From NCBI GenBank assembly GCA_964510525.1, contig CAZECE010000061.1:1-32691 (forward strand): a DNA stretch of 32,691 nt, written 5' to 3'. Position 1 is the first letter of the stretch, and each line of letters begins with the position of its first letter. Source of the stretch: CAZECE01 sp964510525. GTDB taxonomy: Bacteria > Pseudomonadota > Gammaproteobacteria > Pseudomonadales > JANQJO01. The position numbers and the translations under genes are program-made. Below the pieces are notes generated by a model. That model did no database searches. It was given only the letters and a program-made list of their open reading frames with translations, and was not told the origin of the DNA. Positions 29,788-32,691 of this stretch are shown here, piece after piece.

Positions 29788-30585
29788 TCAAACCACCTCT
29801 TCTTCAGCTAGGCTTTTTACTGCTAGGGTCTGTGGTTCATGCACATTAACGGCTGCAACTCCCTGTTGGCACCTCAGATAATCTGGGTTCGAGGTATCCG
29901 AAAGGGGTTCTGCATCAGGCAACGGCAAAGCCGCTTCCGATAAATGCCCACCGGACAAATGCAACACAGGAAATTTAAAACGAGCAATCAACTGAGTATC
30001 GTGCGATGCCACCAAAATAGCCGTTCCCAGCTGGGCGAACCGACCAAAAAGTTCAAAAATATCTTCCGACAACGCGGGATCCAAGTTCCCTGTCGGCTCA
30101 TCCGCCAACAATATAGCAGGGCGATGCACCATCGCGCGTGCAATCCCAACACGCTGCTGCTCACCACTGGACAATGACATTGGATACAAGCGTTCATGCC
30201 GCAGCAAACCAACCTTATCAAGGATGGCCCTGACACGCCGGCCAACGTCGTGTGAATCCAAGCCCGCGATGTATAACGGCAACGCCACATTTTCAAACAC
30301 CGTGCGATCCATCAACAATTGATGATCCTGAAACACAATGCCCAGCCGACGACGATAAAAAGGCACGGCTCGTTGCGCTAAATTATGGACCGGCTGCTCA
30401 TTAACCAAAATCTGCCCAGAAGTCGGCCGCTCCTGCAACGCTAACAGCTTCAACAAGGTGCTTTTCCCTGCACCAGAGTGACCCGTAAGAAAAACCAACT
30501 CACCCGCACCAATGCCAAAGGTGACATCCGACAGCGCCATATAACCATTAGCATACTGCTTCGAGACTCGATCAAAGCGAATCAT
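29788..30585 (-). CDS. ftsE: Cell-division ATP-binding protein FtsE with C-terminal extension
   Basis: FtsE is the ABC ATPase of the septal FtsEX complex. Walker A is GHSGAGKST (35-43), the Q-loop is FQDHQLL, the signature is LSSGEQQR (138-145; usually LSGGEQQR) and Walker B is ILLADEPTGNLD. The switch His195 lies in ASHD. The ATPase core ends near residue 222, where E. coli FtsE stops. A further ~43 residues (PDAEPLSDTSNPDY onward, ending LAEEEVV) form an acidic, probably flexible tail. Its ATG overlaps the ftsY stop as ATGA, and ftsX begins just after. The pair is probably one transcript with ftsY. Confidence 0.97.
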   Translation of the reverse strand: MIRFDRVSKQYANGYMALSDVTFGIGAGELVFLTGHSGAGKSTLLKLLALQERPTSGQILVNEQPVHNLAQRAVPFYRRRLGIVFQDHQLLMDRTVFENVALPLYIAGLDSHDVGRRVRAILDKVGLLRHERLYPMSLSSGEQQRVGIARAMVHRPAILLADEPTGNLDPALSEDIFELFGRFAQLGTAILVASHDTQLIARFKFPVLHLSGGHLSEAALPLPDAEPLSDTSNPDYLRCQQGVAAVNVHEPQTLAVKSLAEEEVV

Positions 30586-31883
30586 TTAGGGTCCTCATGC
30601 ACGTCATTGGATAATAAGGCATCGACAAACATGGCCGCATCGAATTCCCGCAAATCTTCAGCCTGTTCACCGACACCAATGTACCAGATAGGCAAGCCTA
30701 ACTTTTCCACCAACGCAAATGCAATACCGCCCTTGGCTGTTCCATCCATTTTCGTTAAAACAATACCAGACAAGGGCATGGCCTCATGAAACGCTTGCGC
30801 TTGATTTATGGCATTCTGCCCCGTAGAAGCATCGAGCACCAACAACACCATGTGCGGCGCCATCGCATCCTGCTTACGCAGCACACGGCCAATTTTTTCC
30901 AACTCCGCCATCAAATGACCTTTATTGTGCAATCGACCCGCAGTATCCGCTAACACCAAATCCACCCCCTTGGCCTTGGCTTTCGAAAAGGCATCAAAAA
31001 TCACCGAAGCACTGTCCGCACCTTGCTGCTGCGCCACCACAGGCACTTGATGCCGATCCGCCCAAGTTTTCAACTGTTCGACAGCCGCTGCCCGAAAAGT
31101 ATCTCCTGCCGCTAACAACACGGTTTTTTTGGCCGCCAGAAATCGCGCCGTTAACTTAGCAATGGTCGTGGTTTTACCAACCCCATTCACCCCAACCATC
31201 AACACCATAAACGGGTGATTCGCTGGGTTTTGAACCTCTAAATTCGCTTGAGATAACGGATTCTCAACGCTTCGACCATCATCCGATGCGTTGACGGGCA
31301 CCAGTAAACGCTGCATAACCTCAGATAACGCGGATTTCAAGGCATCGGCGTTGCCTTTAGCTGACTTGGGCAAACCTCGTAAATGCTCAATGATTTTATC
31401 CGTCGCCTCCATGCCAACGTCGGACATCAACAGCTGACTTTCAATATCCTCTAACACCTCTTCAAAATCGCCATCTCGCGTCCAGATGGCCAGCAAATTA
31501 GCCCCTATTTGTTGACGCGTTTTACCCAGTCCCTGTTTCAAGCGTTCAAAAACACCCGAGAACACCGCAGGCTTTGAGGTTAAAGCATCAGCGGCAGAAG
31601 GCTCAGCCGGGGATGTTAATACCTCGCCTGCTTCAGATACAGGCTGATCAAGCTGGGTAGACTGTTCTAACCGCGCAGGCTCCGCTGAAACGGGTTGCAC
31701 AGAAACAACAGCAGAAGTCACCGTCTTATCAAAGTAAAACCGAAAGAATCCGGCAACCGAAACAGACTCGCCCTGCAACCAAGGTCGCTCGCTTAGCGAG
31801 CCACTCGACGCATCGCTATGATAAGCATCCCCATTAAAATTAAAGGCCCGATCAAAGAACGCATGTGCGTAAGACTCAGCCAT
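30582..31883 (-). CDS. ftsY: Signal recognition particle receptor FtsY
   Basis: FtsY is the SRP receptor GTPase that delivers ribosomes to the inner membrane. The ATG at 31883 gives 433 residues; the frame is open 39 codons further, but that stretch looks like intergenic DNA. An N-terminal variable A-domain (about 1-105), rich in Ser/Pro/Glu, precedes the NG domain. G1 is GVNGVGKTTT (231-240), followed by AAGDTFRAAAVEQL, DTAGR (313-317) and TKMDG (377-381). GVGEQAEDLREFDA and FVDALL close the protein. Its 3' end overlaps ftsE by four bases. Order ftsY-ftsE-ftsX-rpoH is typical of gammaproteobacteria. Confidence 0.97.
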   Translation of the reverse strand: MAESYAHAFFDRAFNFNGDAYHSDASSGSLSERPWLQGESVSVAGFFRFYFDKTVTSAVVSVQPVSAEPARLEQSTQLDQPVSEAGEVLTSPAEPSAADALTSKPAVFSGVFERLKQGLGKTRQQIGANLLAIWTRDGDFEEVLEDIESQLLMSDVGMEATDKIIEHLRGLPKSAKGNADALKSALSEVMQRLLVPVNASDDGRSVENPLSQANLEVQNPANHPFMVLMVGVNGVGKTTTIAKLTARFLAAKKTVLLAAGDTFRAAAVEQLKTWADRHQVPVVAQQQGADSASVIFDAFSKAKAKGVDLVLADTAGRLHNKGHLMAELEKIGRVLRKQDAMAPHMVLLVLDASTGQNAINQAQAFHEAMPLSGIVLTKMDGTAKGGIAFALVEKLGLPIWYIGVGEQAEDLREFDAAMFVDALLSNDVHEDPK

Positions 31884-31925
31884 TTTTTCTCGGTTACTCC
31901 CAACACGACAAACACTAAAGATTGA

Positions 31926-31955
31926 GTAATAGTAAAGATTCAGAAAATCCATCAA
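31926..31955 (-). promoter_or_regulatory. Weak candidate promoter of ftsY-ftsE-ftsX
   Basis: On the minus strand TTGATG (31955-31950) and TATTAC (31931-31926) are 18 bases apart, about 43 bases before the ftsY ATG. It lies in the 141-base region shared with the divergent M16 peptidase. The hexamers match consensus only moderately. Confidence 0.3.
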
Positions 31956-32024
31956 CGCGAACTTGTGTACGCGGGGGGAATATCCTACCATCAAGTGCAC
32001 GCGAAATCACCGACAAAGCCAGCC

Positions 32025-32691
32025 ATGTCTCTTATATCCATGCCTAATTTACAGAAAGCCTTATTGAAAGCCGCGCTTATTTTATCTCTTGGCTCCAGTG
32101 GGCCACTCATAGCGACAACCCCTGAACGCGATAGCCCCCCCACCCCTTCGCCATGGCAAACGCTGTACGAACAAACACACACCCACACATTAGACAACGG
32201 CCTGAAACTGGTGATTCGCGAAGATACTCGCGCCCCCATGATCGTGTTTCAAATTTGGTATCGTGTCGGCAGCAGCTATGAACCCGTTAATAAAACAGGC
32301 ATCAGCCATGTCTTGGAACACATGATGTTCAAGGGCACAGAGTCGCTACCACCCGGAGCCTTATCAAAGTGGGTAGCCAAATTTGGCGGCCAAGAAAATG
32401 CGTTCACCTCTCGAGATTTCACAGCCTACTATCAGGTCTGGGCAAAAGAATATTTAGAGCTCAGCTTTGCGATAGAAGCCGATAGAATGCGTCGATTGGT
32501 ACTCTCAAACGATGAATTTACAAAAGAGCTCAGCGTCGTCATGGAAGAGCGTCGCCAAAGAACCGACGACAACCCTAACAGCACGGCATTCGAGCGATTT
32601 TATTACCATGCGCTACCTGGCAATCCTTACCACACCCCCGTTATTGGCTGGATGCACGACCTTGAGCAACTCTCATTGCGCGATGCCCAAG
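32025..32691 (+). CDS. M16 family zinc peptidase, N-terminal part (cut by window edge)
   Basis: The first ~222 residues of a secreted or periplasmic M16 (pitrilysin/insulinase-like) peptidase are present. A signal-peptide-like start (MSLISMPNLQKALLKAALIL, then SLGSSGPLIA) is followed by TLDNGLKLVIREDTRAPMIVFQIWYRVGSSYE. The inverted zinc motif HVLEH has His95, Glu98 and His99. Glu174/Glu175 in VVMEERRQR are at the expected distance for the third ligand. It runs off the right edge. A second ATG at 32040 is possible. It is divergent from ftsY, as I recall for the M16 gene beside ftsY in Pseudomonas. The substrate is unknown. Confidence 0.93.
   Translation, partial: MSLISMPNLQKALLKAALILSLGSSGPLIATTPERDSPPTPSPWQTLYEQTHTHTLDNGLKLVIREDTRAPMIVFQIWYRVGSSYEPVNKTGISHVLEHMMFKGTESLPPGALSKWVAKFGGQENAFTSRDFTAYYQVWAKEYLELSFAIEADRMRRLVLSNDEFTKELSVVMEERRQRTDDNPNSTAFERFYYHALPGNPYHTPVIGWMHDLEQLSLRDAQ

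Noticed and set aside
31884..32000. Longer N-terminus for ftsY
   Set aside because: The stretch contains promoter-like A/T-rich DNA and no conserved protein; the ATG at 31883 is a better start.

Overview
The window is chromosomal DNA of roughly 50% GC from a gammaproteobacterium. It is probably a marine, Pseudomonas- or Oceanospirillales-like lineage. This rests on gene content and order: ftsY-ftsE-ftsX-rpoH followed by thiS-thiG-trmB with a divergent M16 peptidase, and bioB-F-H-C-D followed by acyl-CoA dehydrogenases. I recall both arrangements from Pseudomonas, but no database search was possible. Nearly all genes are on the minus strand; only queA, comF and the M16 peptidase are on the plus strand. 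No tRNA, rRNA, insertion sequence, prophage or CRISPR array was seen. No stretch longer than about 170 bases lacks a gene.

Layout, left to right. (1) 1-6044, minus: tgt, yajC, secD, secF, and parC cut by the left edge. These cover queuosine tRNA modification, the Sec accessory complex and topoisomerase IV. queA (6122-7144) is the partner of tgt but is divergently oriented. (2) 7170-14802, minus: a fatty-acid degradation block of two tandem DmdC-type acyl-CoA dehydrogenases, a DUF3336/patatin lipase and a full-length FadE. (3) 14972-16386, minus: a two-gene cassette of a SprA-like HExxH putative metalloprotease and a 112-residue protein whose ends resemble the D0 helices of flagellar rod/hook proteins. 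(4) 16502-21079, minus: the biotin operon bioB-bioF-bioH-bioC-bioD with coupled junctions, divergent from comF (21102-21860). (5) 21881-25706, minus: a c-di-GMP pair, a membrane PAS-GGDEF-EAL protein and a PilZ protein with N-terminal hexapeptide repeats. (6) 25802-28484, minus: rpoH, thiS, thiG, trmB. (7) 28635-31883, minus: ftsY, ftsE, ftsX, then a divergent M16 peptidase cut by the right edge.

Most of the window is well-known housekeeping sequence. The least understood part is the SprA-like protease plus rod-like protein cassette. A second theme is short tandem duplications at gene boundaries: the queA stop, bioF/bioH junction, bioB start, PilZ gene start, trmB start and ftsX 3' end. Several of these create alternative start codons or extended termini. 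BioH and BioD also carry substitutions next to catalytic residues. I saw no clear evidence of a wholly new defence or mobile system.
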